A model generated the notes under the pieces. That model worked only from the letters and a program-made list of their open reading frames with translations. It was not told the DNA's origin and made no database searches. From the NCBI GenBank assembly GCA_946800325.1, contig OX326961.1:6860655-6924654 (forward strand): a stretch of 64,000 nucleotides of DNA. Reading direction: 5' to 3'. The DNA comes from Luzula sylvatica. Lineage: Eukaryota; Streptophyta; Magnoliopsida; Poales; Juncaceae. Shown in pieces: positions 14,201-27,135 of the stretch (position 1 is the first letter of the stretch; the number at the start of each line of letters is the position of its first letter). A program made the translations under genes and the position numbers.

Positions 14201-15010
14201 TTAACGTTTTGAGGAGTTCAAATAACGTGTTTTTAGATCATTTGTATCGAATCTTTTACTACATAACTTTTCACCAAATTTCACAAACACAAAGAAAGTT
14301 TGTTTTTCGATTCAAAACAAGATTTTAACGCTTTGAGGAGTTCAAATAACGTTCTTTTAGATCATTGGTATCGTATCTTTTACTACATAACTTTTCACCA
14401 AATTTCACAAACGCTAAGAAAGTTTGTTTTTCGATTCAAAACAAGATTTTAACGCTTTGAGGAGTTCAAATAACCTGTTTTTAGATCATTTGTATCGAAT
14501 CTTTTACTACATAACTTTTCACCAAATTTCACAAACACAAAGAAAGTTTGTTTTTCGATTCAAAACAAGATTTTAACGCTTTGAGGAGTTCAAATAACGT
14601 GTTTTTAGATCATTTGTATCGTATCTTTTAGTGCATAACTTTTCACCAAATTTCACAAACACTAAGAAAGTTTGTTTTTCGATTCAAAACAAGATTTTAA
14701 CGCTTTGAGGAGTTCAAATAACGTGTTTTTAGATCATTGGTATCGTATCTTTTACTACATAACTTTTCACCAAATTTCACAAACGCTAAGAAAGTTTGTT
14801 TTTCGATTCAAAACAAGATTTTAACGCTTTGAGGAGTTCAAATAACGTGTTTTTAGATCATTTGTATCGTATCTTTTAGTGCATAACTTTTCACCAAATT
14901 TCACAAACACTAAGAAAGTTTGTTTTTCGATTCAAAACAAGATTTTAACGCTTTAAGAAGTTCAAATAACGTGTTTTTAGATCATTTGTATCGTATCTTT
15001 TAGTGCATAA
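9675..15010 (+). repeat. Long duplication, copy 2 (offset 9674 bp)
   Basis: Near-identical to 1-5336 over about 5.3 kb, as shown by shared rare marks including aatatcgtg, aacgttctttt, aacctg and ctttaagaag in the same order and spacing. Two single-base differences were seen by eye. This copy also supplies the sequence copied at 18494-24500. Confidence 0.85.
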
Positions 15011-16078
15011 CTTTTCACCAAATTTCACAGACACTAAGAAAGTTTGTTTTTCGATTCAAAACAAGATTTTAACGCTTTGAGGAGTTCAAATAACGTGTTT
15101 TTAGATCATTTGTATCGTATCTTTCAGTACATAACTTTTCACCAAATTTCACAAACACTAAGAAAGTTTGTTTTTCGATTCAAAACTAGATTTTAACACT
15201 TTGAGGAGTTCAAATAACGTGTTTTAAGATCATTTGTATCGTATCTTTCAGTACATAACTTTTCACCAAATTTCACAAACACTAAGAAAGTTTGTTTTTC
15301 GACTCAAAACAAGATTTTAACGCTTTGAGGAGTTCAAATAACGTGTTTTTAGATCATTTGTATCGAATCTTTTACTACATAACTTTTCACCAAATTTCAC
15401 AAACACAAAGAAAGTTTGTTTTTCGATTCAAAACAAGATTTTAACGCTTTGAGGAGTTCAAATAACGTGTTTTTAGATCATTTGTATCGTATCTTTTAGT
15501 GCATAACTTTTCACCAAATTTCACAAACACTAAGAAAGTTTGTTTTTCGATTCAAAACAAGATTTTAACACTTTGAGGAGTTCAAATAACGTGTTTTTAG
15601 ATCATTTGTATCGTATCTTTTACTACATAACTTTTCACCAAATTTTACAAACACTAAGAAAGTTTGTTTTTCTATTCAAAACAAGATATTAACGCTTTGA
15701 GGAGTTCAAATAACATGTTTTTAGATCATTTGTATCGTATCTTTTACTACATAACTTTTCACCAAATTTTACAAACACTAAGAAAGTTTGTTTTTCGATT
15801 CAAAACAAGATTTTAACGCTTTGAGGAGTTCAAATAATGTGTTTTTAGATCATTGGTATCGTATCTTTTAGTACATAATTTTTCACCAAATTTCACAAAC
15901 GCTAAGAAAGTTTGTTTTTCGATTCAAAACAAGATTTTAACGCTTTGAGGAGTTCAAATAACGTGTTTTTAGATCATTTGAAACATATCTTTTAGTACAT
16001 AACTTTTCACCAAATTTCACCAACACTAAGGAAGTTTGTTTTTCGATTCAAAACAAGATTTTAACGCTTTGAGGAGTT
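13475..16078 (+). repeat. 21-mer tandem duplication, copy 1 (2604 bp)
   Basis: The caaacaacg mark occurs at 13475 and 16079 and the ctttaagaag mark at 14955 and 17559. Both pairs are 2604 bases apart, exactly 21 monomers. The copies abut, so this is a simple tandem doubling of a 21-monomer block. The block ends with the gaaacatatc monomer (about 15978) and a ccaacactaaggaag monomer. Confidence 0.85.
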
Positions 16079-18560
16079 CAAACAACGTGTTTTTAGATCA
16101 TTGGTATCGTATCTTTTACTACATAACTTTTCACCAAATTTCACAAACGCTAAGAAAGTTTGTTTTTCGATTCAAAACAAGATTTTAACGTTTTGAGGAG
16201 TTCAAATAACGTGTTTTTAGATCATTTGTATCGTATCTTTTAGTGCATAACTTTTCACCAAATTTCACAAACACTAAGAAAGTTTGTTTTTCGATTCAAA
16301 ACAAGATTTTAACGCTTTGAGGAGTTCAAATAACGTGTTTTTAGATCATTGGCATCGTATCTTTTACTACATAACTTTTCACCAAATTTCACAAACGCTA
16401 AGAAAGTTTGTTTTTCGATTCAAAACAAGATTTTAACGCTTTGAGGAGTTCAAATATCGTGTTTTTAGATCATTTGTATCGTATCTTTTAGTGCATAACT
16501 TTTCACCAAATTTCACAAACACTAAGAAAGTTTGTTTTTCGATTCAAAACAAGATTTTAACGCTTTGAGGAGTTCAAATAACGTGTTTTTAGATCATTTG
16601 TATCGAATCTTTTACTACATAACTTTTCACCAAATTTCACAAACACAAAGAAAGTTTGTTTTTCGATTCAAAACAATATTTTAACGCTTTGAGGAGTTCA
16701 AATAACGTGTTTTTAGATCATTGGTATCGAATCTTTTACTACATAACTTTTCACCAAATTTCACAAACACAAAGAAAGTTTGTTTTTCGATTCAAAACAA
16801 GATTTTAACGTTTTGAGGAGTTCAAATAACGTGTTTTTAGATCATTTGTATCGAATCTTTTACTACATAACTTTTCACCAAATTTCACAAACACAAAGAA
16901 AGTTTGTTTTTCGATTCAAAACAAGATTTTAACGCTTTGAGGAGTTCAAATAACGTTCTTTTAGATCATTGGTATCGTATCTTTTACTACATAACTTTTC
17001 ACCAAATTTCACAAACGCTAAGAAAGTTTGTTTTTCGATTCAAAACAAGATTTTAACGCTTTGAGGAGTTCAAATAACCTGTTTTTAGATCATTTGTATC
17101 GAATCTTTTACTACATAACTTTTCACCAAATTTCACAAACACAAAGAAAGTTTGTTTTTCGATTCAAAACAAGATTTTAACGCTTTGAGGAGTTCAAATA
17201 ACGTGTTTTTAGATCATTTGTATCGTATCTTTTAGTGCATAACTTTTCACCAAATTTCACAAACACTAAGAAAGTTTGTTTTTCGATTCAAAACAAGATT
17301 TTAACGCTTTGAGGAGTTCAAATAACGTGTTTTTAGATCATTGGTATCGTATCTTTTACTACATAACTTTTCACCAAATTTCACAAACGCTAAGAAAGTT
17401 TGTTTTTCGATTCAAAACAAGATTTTAACGCTTTGAGGAGTTCAAATAACGTGTTTTTAGATCATTTGTATCGTATCTTTTAGTGCATAACTTTTCACCA
17501 AATTTCACAAACACTAAGAAAGTTTGTTTTTCGATTCAAAACAAGATTTTAACGCTTTAAGAAGTTCAAATAACGTGTTTTTAGATCATTTGTATCGTAT
17601 CTTTTAGTGCATAACTTTTCACCAAATTTCACAGACACTAAGAAAGTTTGTTTTTCGATTCAAAACAAGATTTTAACGCTTTGAGGAGTTCAAATAACGT
17701 GTTTTTAGATCATTCTTTCAGTACATAACTTTTCACCAAATTTCACAAACACTAAGAAAGTTTGTTTTTCGATTCAAAACTAGATTTTAACACTTTGAGG
17801 AGTTCAAATAACGTGTTTTAAGATCATTTGTATCGTATCTTTCAGTACATAACTTTTCACCAAATTTCACAAACACTAAGAAAGTTTGTTTTTCGACTCA
17901 AAACAAGATTTTAACGCTTGGAGGAGTTCAAATAACGTGTTTTTAGATCATTTGTATCGAATCTTTTACTACATAACTTTTCACCAAATTTCACAAACAC
18001 AAAGAAAGTTTGTTTTTCGATTCAAAACAAGATTTTAACGCTTTGAGGAGTTCAAATAACGTGTTTTTAGATCATTTGTATCGTATCTTTTAGTGCATAA
18101 CTTTTCACCAAATTTCACAAACACTAAGAAAGTTTGTTTTTCGATTCAAAACAAGATTTTAACACTTTGAGGAGTTCAAATAACGTGTTTTTAGATCATT
18201 TGTATCGTATCTTTTACTACATAACTTTTCACCAAATTTTACAAACACTAAGAAAGTTTGTTTTTCTATTCAAAACAAGATATTAACGCTTTGAGGAGTT
18301 CAAATAACATGTTTTTAGATCATTTGTATCGTATCTTTTACTACATAACTTTTCACCAAATTTTACAAACACTAAGAAAGTTTGTTTTTCGATTCAAAAC
18401 AAGATTTTAACGCTTTGAGGAGTTCAAATAATGTGTTTTTAGATCATTGGTATCGTATCTTTTAGTACATAATTTTTCACCAAATTTCACAAACGCTAAG
18501 AAAGTTTGTTTTTCGATTCAAAACAAGATTTTAACGCTTTGAGGAGTTCAAATAACGTGT
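16079..18560 (+). repeat. 21-mer tandem duplication, copy 2
   Basis: Follows copy 1 without a gap and repeats its variant order. It carries a private 10-bp deletion after 17714 and a private cgcttggagg (about 17917). It ends at the monomer with cataatttttcacc (about 18475), after which the array joins the 8423-bp-offset duplication instead of repeating the gaaacatatc monomer. Confidence 0.82.
17612..17725 (+). repeat. 114-bp monomer with a private 10-bp deletion
   Basis: The end of this monomer reads gatcattctttcagtac, where the sibling copies at about 15100 and 23530 read gatcatttgtatcgtatctttcag. Ten bases are missing after 17714. The deletion is absent from both siblings, so it arose after the 21-mer doubling. 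Confidence 0.85.
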
Positions 18561-21500
18561 TTTTAGATCATTTGTATCGTATCTTTCAGTACATAACTTT
18601 TCACCAAATTTCACCAACACTAAGAAAGTTTGTTTTTCGATTCAAAACAAGATTTTAACACTTTCAGGAGTTCAAATAACGTGTTTTAAGATCATTTGTA
18701 TCGTATCTTTCAGTACATAACTTTTCACCAAATTTCACAAACACTAAGAAAGTTTGTTTTTCGATTCAAAACAAGATTTTAACGCTTTGAGGAGTTCAAA
18801 CAACGTGTTTTTAGATCATTGGTATCGTATCTTTTACTACATAACTTTTCACCAAATTTCACAAACGCTAAGAAAGTTTGTTTTTCGATTCAAAACAAGA
18901 TTTTAACGTTTTGAGGAGTTCAAATAACGTGTTTTTAGATCATTTGTATCGTATCTTTTACTACATAACTTTTCACCAAATTTCACAAACGCTAAGAAAG
19001 TTTGTTTTTCGATTCAAAACAAGATTTTAACGCTTTGAGGAGTTCAAATAACGTGTTTTTAGATCATTTGTATCGTATCTTTTAGTGCATAACTTTTCAC
19101 CAAATTTCACAAACACTAAGAAATTTTGTTTTTCGATTCAACACAAGATTTTAACGCTTTGAGGAGTTCAAATAACATGTTTTTAGATCATTTGTATCGT
19201 ATCTTTTACTACATAACTTTTCACCAAATTTTACAAACACTAAGAAAGTTTGTTTTTCTATTCAAAATAAGATATTAACGCTTTGAGGAGTTCAAATAAC
19301 ATGTTTTTAGATCATTTGCATCGTATCTTTTACTACATAAGTTTTCACCAAATTTTACAAACACAAAGAAAGTTTGTTTTTCGATTCAAAACAAGATTTT
19401 AACGCTTTGAGGAGTTCAAATAACGTGTTTTTAGATCATTTGTATCGAATCTTTTTACTACATAACTTTTCACCAAATTTCACAAACACTAAGAAAGTTT
19501 GTTTTTCGATTCAAAACAAAATTTTAACGCTTTGAGGAGTTCAAATAACGTGTTTTTATACCATTTGTATCGTATCTTTTAGTACATAACTTTTCACCAA
19601 ATTTCACAAACACTAAGAAAGTTTGTTTTTCGATTCAAAACAAGATTTTAACGCTTTGAGGAGTTCAAATAACGTGTTTTTAGATCATTTGTATCGTATC
19701 TTTCAGTACATAACTTTTCACCAAATTTCACAAACACTAAGAAAGTTTGTTTTTCGATTCAAAACAAGATTTTAACACTTTGAGGAGTTCAAATAACGTG
19801 TTTTAAGATCATTTGTATCGTATCTTTCAGTACATAACTTTTCACCAAATTTCACAAACACTAAGAAAGTTTGTTTTTCGACTCAAAACAAGATTTTAAC
19901 GCTTTGAGGAGTTCAAATAACGTGTTTTTAGATCATTTGTATCGAATCTTTTACTACATAACTTTTCACCAAATTTCACAAACACAAAGAAAGTTTGTTT
20001 TTCGATTCAAAACAAGATTTTAACGCTTTGAGGAGTTCAAATAACGTGTTTTTAGATCATTTGTATCGTATCTTTTAGTGCATAACTTTTCACCAAATTT
20101 CACAAACACTAAGAAAGTTTGTTTTTCGATTCAAAACAAGATTTTAACGCTTTGAGGAGTTCAAATAACGTGTTTTTAGATCATTTGTATCGTATCTTTT
20201 ACTACATAACTTTTCACCAAATTTCACAAACACTAAGAAAGTTTGTTTTTCGATTCAAAACAAGATTTTAACGCTTTGAGGAGTTCAAATAACGTGTTTT
20301 TAGATCATTGGTATCGTATCTTTTACTACATAACTTTTCACCAAATTTCACAAACGCTAAGAAAGTTTGTTTTTCGATTAAAAACAAGATTTTAACGCTT
20401 TGAGGAGTTCAAATAACGTGTTTTTAGATCATTTGTATCGTATCTTTTAGTGCATAACTTTTCACCAAATTTCACAAACACTAAGAAAGTTTGTTTTTCG
20501 ATTCAAAACAAGATTTTAACGCTTTGAGGAGTTCAAATAACGTGTTTTTAGATCATTGGTATCGTATATTTTACTACATAACTTTTCACCAAATTTCACA
20601 AACGCTAAGAAAGTTTGTTTTTCGATTCAAAACAAGATTTTAACGCTTTGAGGAGTTCAAATAACGTGTTTTTAGATTATTTGTATCGTATCTTTTAGTG
20701 CATAACTTTTCACCAAATTTCACAAACACTAAGAAAGTTTGTTTTTCGATTCAAAAATAGGTTTTAACGCTTTGAGGAGTTCAAATAACGTGTTTTTAGA
20801 TCATTTGTATCGAATCTTCTACTACATAACTTTTCACCAAATTTCACAAACACAAAGAAAGTTTGTTTTTCGATTCAAAACAAGATTTTAACGCTTTGAG
20901 GAGTTCAAATAACGTGTTTTTAGATCATTTGTATCGTATCTTTTAGTGCATAACTTTTCACCAAATTTCACAAACACTAAGAAAGTTTGTTTTTCGATTC
21001 AAAACAAGATTTTAACGCGTTGAGGAGTTCAAATAACGTGTTTTTAGATCATTTGTATCGAATCTTTTACTACATAACTTTTCACCAAATTTCACAAACA
21101 CAAAGAAAGTTTGTTTTTCGATTCAAAACAATATTTTAACGCTTTGAGGAGTTCAAATAACGTGTTTTTATACCATTTGTATCGTATCTTTTAGTACATA
21201 ACTTTTCACCAAATTTCACAAACGCTAAGAAAGTTTGTTTTTCGATTCAAAACAAGATTTTAACGCTTTGAGGAGTTCAAATAATGTGTTTTTAGATCAT
21301 TTGTATCGTATCTTTTAGTGCATAACTTTTCACCAAATTTCACAAACACTAAGAAAGTTTGTTTTTCGATTCAACACAAGATTTTAACGCTTTGAGGAGT
21401 TCAAATAACATGTTTTTAGATCATTTGTATCGAATCTTTTACTACATAACTTTTCACCAAATTTCACAAACACAAAGAAAGTTTGTTTTTCGATTCAAAA

Positions 21501-24500
21501 CAATATTTTAACGCTTTGAGGAGTTCAAATAACGTGTTTTTATACCATTTGTATCGTATCTTTTAGTACATAACTTTTCACCAAATTTCACAAACGCTAA
21601 GAAAGTTTGTTTTTCGATTCAAAACAAGATTTTAACGCTTTGAGGAGTTCAAATAACGTGTTTTTAGATCATTTGTATCGTATCTTTCAGTACATAACTT
21701 TTCACCAAATTTCACCAACACTAAGAAAGTTTGTTTTTCGATTCAAAACAAGATTTTAACACTTTGAGGAGTTCAAATAACGTGTTTTAAGATCATTTGT
21801 ATCGTATCTTTCAGTACATAACTTTTCACCAAATTTCACAAACACTAAGAAAGTTTGTTTTTCGATTCAAAACAAGATTTTAACGCTTTGAGGAGTTCAA
21901 ACAACGTGTTTTTAGATCATTGGTATCGTATCTTTTACTACATAACTTTTCACCAAATTTCACAAACGCTAAGAAAGTTTGTTTTTCGATTCAAAACAAG
22001 ATTTTAACGTTTTGAGGAGTTCAAATAACGTGTTTTTAGATCATTTGTATCGTATCTTTTAGTGCATAACTTTTCACCAAATTTCACAAACACTAAGAAA
22101 GTTTGTTTTTCGATTCAAAACAAGATTTTAACGCTTTGAGGAGTTCAAATAACGTGTTTTTAGATCATTGGCATCGTATCTTTTACTACATAACTTTTCA
22201 CCAAATTTCACAAACGCTAAGAAAGTTTGTTTTTCGATTCAAAACAAAATTTTAACGCTTTGAGGAGTTCAAATATCGTGTTTTTAGATCATTTGTATCG
22301 TATCTTTTAGTGCATAACTTTTCACCAAATTTCACAAACACTAAGAAAGTTTGTTTTTCGATTCAAAACAAGATTTTAACGCTTTGAGGAGTTCAAATAA
22401 CGTGTTTTTAGATCATTTGTATCGAATCTTTTACTACATAACTTTTCACCAAATTTCACAAACACAAAGAAAGTTTGTTTTTCGATTCAAAACAATATTT
22501 TAACGCTTTGAGGAGTTCAAATAACGTGTTTTTAGATCATTGGTATCGAATCTTTTACTACATAACTTTTCACCAAATTTCACAAACACAAAGAAAGTTT
22601 GTTTTTCGATTCAAAACAAGATTTTAACGTTTTGAGGAGTTCAAATAACGTGTTTTTAGATCATTTGTATCGAATCTTTTACTACATAACTTTTCACCAA
22701 ATTTCACAAACACAAAGAAAGTTTGTTTTTCGATTCAAAACAAGATTTTAACGCTTTGAGGAGTTCAAATAACGTTCTTTTAGATCATTGGTATCGTATC
22801 TTTTACTACATAACTTTTCACCAAATTTCACAAACGCTAAGAAAGTTTGTTTTTCGATTCAAAACAAGATTTTAACGCTTTGAGGAGTTCAAATAACCTG
22901 TTTTTAGATCATTTGTATCGAATCTTTTACTACATAACTTTTCACCAAATTTCACAAACACAAAGAAAGTTTGTTTTTCGATTCAAAACAAGATTTTAAC
23001 GCTTTGAGGAGTTCAAATAACGTGTTTTTAGATCATTTGTATCGTATCTTTTAGTGCATAACTTTTCACCAAATTTCACAAACACTAAGAAAGTTTGTTT
23101 TTCGATTCAAAACAAGATTTTAACGCTTTGAGGAGTTCAAATAACGTGTTTTTAGATCATTGGTATCGTATCTTTTACTACATAACTTTTCACCAAATTT
23201 CACAAACGCTAAGAAAGTTTGTTTTTCGATTCAAAACAAGATTTTAACGCTTTGAGGAGTTCAAATAACGTGTTTTTAGATCATTTGTATCGTATCTTTT
23301 AGTGCATAACTTTTCACCAAATTTCACAAACACTAAGAAAGTTTGTTTTTCGATTCAAAACAAGATTTTAACGCTTTAAGAAGTTCAAATAACGTGTTTT
23401 TAGATCATTTGTATCGTATCTTTTAGTGCATAACTTTTCACCAAATTTCACAGACACTAAGAAAGTTTGTTTTTCGATTCAAAACAAGATTTTAACGCTT
23501 TGAGGAGTTCAAATAACGTGTTTTTAGATCATTTGTATCGTATCTTTCAGTACATAACTTTTCACCAAATTTCACAAACACTAAGAAAGTTTGTTTTTCG
23601 ATTCAAAACTAGATTTTAACACTTTGAGGAGTTCAAATAACGTGTTTTAAGATCATTTGTATCGTATCTTTCAGTACATAACTTTTCACCAAATTTCACA
23701 AACACTAAGAAAGTTTGTTTTTCGACTCAAAACAAGATTTTAACGCTTTGAGGAGTTCAAATAACGTGTTTTTAGATCATTTGTATCGAATCTTTTACTA
23801 CATAACTTTTCACCAAATTTCACAAACACAAAGAAAGTTTGTTTTTCGATTCAAAACAAGATTTTAACGCTTTGAGGAGTTCAAATAACGTGTTTTTAGA
23901 TCATTTGTATCGTATCTTTTAGTGCATAACTTTTCACCAAATTTCACAAACACTAAGAAAGTTTGTTTTTCGATTCAAAACAAGATTTTAACACTTTGAG
24001 GAGTTCAAATAACGTGTTTTTAGATCATTTGTATCGTATCTTTTACTACATAACTTTTCACCAAATTTTACAAACACTAAGAAAGTTTGTTTTTCTATTC
24101 AAAACAAGATATTAACGCTTTGAGGAGTTCAAATAACATGTTTTTAGATCATTTGTATCGTATCTTTTACTACATAACTTTTCACCAAATTTTACAAACA
24201 CTAAGAAAGTTTGTTTTTCGATTCAAAACAAGATTTTAACGCTTTGAGGACTTCAAATAATGTGTTTTTAGATCATTGGTATCGTATCTTTTAGTACATA
24301 ATTTTTCACCAAATTTCACAAACGCTAAGAAAGTTTGTTTTTCGATTCAAAACAAGATTTTAACGCTTTGAGGAGTTCAAATAACGTGTTTTTAGATCAT
24401 TTGAAACATATCTTTTAGTACATAACTTTTCACCAAATTTCACCAACACTAAGGAAGTTTGTTTTTCGATTCAAAACAAGATTTTAACGCTTTGAGGAGT
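18494..24500 (+). repeat. 6-kb duplicated block (offset 8423 bp from about 10071-16077)
   Basis: About 48 monomers reproduce the order found at 10071-16077. Shared marks are ccaacac at 10191 and 18614, aaataatgtg at 12856 and 21279, ctttaagaag at 14955 and 23378, and ttgaaacat at 15978 and 24401, all 8423 apart. Private changes here include cactttcagg (about 18662), agattattt (about 20677) and gaggacttc (about 24248). The copies part after the ccaacactaaggaag monomer. Confidence 0.85.
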
Positions 24501-25850
24501 TCAAATAACGTGTTTTTAGATCATTTGTATCGTATATTTTACTACATAACTTTTCACCAAATTTCACAAACACTAAGAAAGTTTGTTTTTCGATTCAAAA
24601 CAAGATTTTAACGCTTTGAGGAGTTCAAATAACGTGTTTTTAGATCATTTGTATCGTATATTTTACTACATAACTTTTCACCAAATTTCACAAACACTAA
24701 GAAAGTTTGTCTTTCGATTCAAAACAACATTTTAACGCTTTGAGGAGTTCAAATAACCTGTTTTTAGATCATTTGTATCGTATCTTTTAGTACATAACTT
24801 TTCACCAAATTTCACAAACACTAAGAAAGTTTGTTTTTCGATTCAAAACAAGATTTTAACGCTTTGAGGAGTTCAAATAACGTGTTTTTAGATCATTTGT
24901 ATCGTATCTTTTAGTAAATAACTTTTCACCAAATTTTACAAACACTAAAAAAGTTTGTTTTTCGTTTCAAAACAAGATTTTAACGCTTTGAGGAGTTCAA
25001 ATAACGTGTTTTTAGATCATTTGTATCGTATCTTTTAGTACATAACTTTTCACCAAATTTCACAAACACTAAGAAAGTTTGTTTTTCGATTCAAAACAAG
25101 ATTTTAACGCTTTGAGGAGTTCAAATAACGTGTTTTTAGATCATTTGTATCGTATATTTTACTACATAACTTTTCACCAAATTTCACAAACACTAAGAAA
25201 GTTTGTCTTTCGATTCAAAACAAGATTTTAACGCTTTGAGGAGTTCAAATAACGTGTTTTTAGATCATTTGTATCGTATCTTTTAGTACATAACTTTTCA
25301 CCAAATTTCACAAACACTAAGAAAGTTTGTTTGTCGATTCAAAACAAGATTTTAACGCTTTGATGAGTTCAAATAACGTGTTTTTAGATCATTTGTATCG
25401 TATCTTTTAGTAAATAACTTTTCACCAAATTTTACAAACACTAAAAAAGTTTGTTTTTCGTTTCAAAACAAGATTTTAACGCTTTGAGGAGTTCAAATAA
25501 CGTGTTTTTAGATCATTGGTATCGTATCTTTTAGTACATAACTTTTCACCAAATTTCACAAACACTAAGAAAGTTTGTTTTTCGATTCAAAACAAGATTT
25601 TAACGCTTTGAGGAGTTCAAATAACGTGTTTTTAGATCATTTGTATCGAATCTTTTACTACATAACTTTTCACCAAATTTCACAAACACAAAGAAATTTT
25701 GTTTTTCGATTCAAAACAATATTTTAACGCTTTGAGGAGTTCAAATAACGTGTTTTTATACCATTTGTATCGTATCTTTTAGTACATAACTTTTCACCAA
25801 ATTTCACAAACGCTAAGAAAGTTTGTTTTTCGATTCAAAACAAGATTTTA
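24035..25850 (+). repeat. Duplicated block, copy 1 (offset 6329 bp)
   Basis: The gaaacat mark (24401 and 30730) and the rare gtttgtttgtcg mark (25331 and 31660) are both separated by 6329 bases, which is 51 monomers plus five. The block starts near a ttttacaaac / ctattcaaaacaag monomer. It is the first place where atattttactac and gtaaataac tails dominate, so a change of monomer population occurs near 24.5 kb. Confidence 0.8.
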
Positions 25851-27135
25851 ACGCCTTGAGGAGTTCAAATAATGTGTTTTTAGATCATTTGTATCGTATC
25901 TTTTAGTGCATAACTTTTCACCAAATTTCACAAACACTAAGAAAGTTTGTTTTTCGATTCAACACAAGATTTTAACGCTTTGAGGAGTTCAAATAACATG
26001 TTTTTAGATCATTTGTATCGAATCTTTTACTACATAACTTTTCACCAAATTTCACAAACACAAAGAAAGTTTGTTTTTCGATTCAAAACAATATTTTAAC
26101 GCTTTGAGGAGTTCAAATAACGTGTTTTTATACCATTTGTATCGTATCTTTTAGTACATAACTTTTCACCAAATTTCACAAACGCTAAGAAAGTTTGTTT
26201 TTCGATTCAAAACAAGATTTTAACGCTTTGAGGAGTTCAAATAACGTGTTTTTAGATCATTTGTATCGTATCTTTCAGTACATTACTTTTCACCAAATTT
26301 CACCAACACTAAGAAAGGTTGTTTTTCGATTCAAAACAAGATTTTAACACTTTGAGGAGTTCAAATAACGTGTTTTAAGATCATTTGTATCGTATCTTTC
26401 AGTACATAACTTTTCACCAAATTTCACAAACACTAAGAAAGTTTGTTTTTCGATTCAAAACAAGATTTTAACGCTTTGAGGAGTTCAAACAACGTGTTTT
26501 TAGATCATTGGTATCGTATCTTTTACTACATAAATTTTCACCAAATTTCACAAACGCTAAGAAAGTTTGTTTTTCGATTCTAAACAAGATTTTAACGCTT
26601 TGAGGAGTTCAAATAACGTGTTTTTAGATCATTTGTATCGTATCTTTTAGTGCATAACTTTTCACCAAATTTCACAAACACTAAGAAAGTTTGTTTTTCG
26701 ATTCAAAACAAGATTTTAACGCTTTGAGGAGTTCAAATAACGTGTTTTTAGATCATTGGCATCGTATCTTTTACTACATAACTTTTCACCAAATTTCACA
26801 AACGCTAAGAAAGTTTGTTTTTCGATTCAAAACAAGATTTTAACGCTTTGAGGAGTTCAAATATCGTGTTTTTAGATCATTTGTATCGTATCTTTTAGTG
26901 CATAACTTTTCACCAAATTTCACAAACACTAAGAAAGTTTGTTTTTCGATTCAAAACAAGATTTTAACGCTTTGAGGAGTTCAAATAACGTGTTTTTAGA
27001 TCATTTGTATCGAATCTTTTACTACATAACTTTTCACCAAATTTCACAAACACAAAGAAAGTTTGTTTTTCGATTCAAAACAATATTTTAACGCTTTGAG
27101 GAGTTCAAATAACGTGTTTTTAGATCATTGGTATC
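25740..27135 (+). repeat. Outlying fragment of the left-hand higher-order repeat
   Basis: About eleven monomers repeat the order at 21152-22547: ttataccattt, aatgtg, cattcaacac, ttataccattt, ccaacac, caaacaacg, ttggcatc, aatatcgtg, caaacacaaag. The offset is 4588 (37 monomers; aaataatgtg at 21279 and 25867). Private changes include cgccttgagg (about 25854), cattactttt (about 26282) and cgattctaaac (about 26577). Confidence 0.78.
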
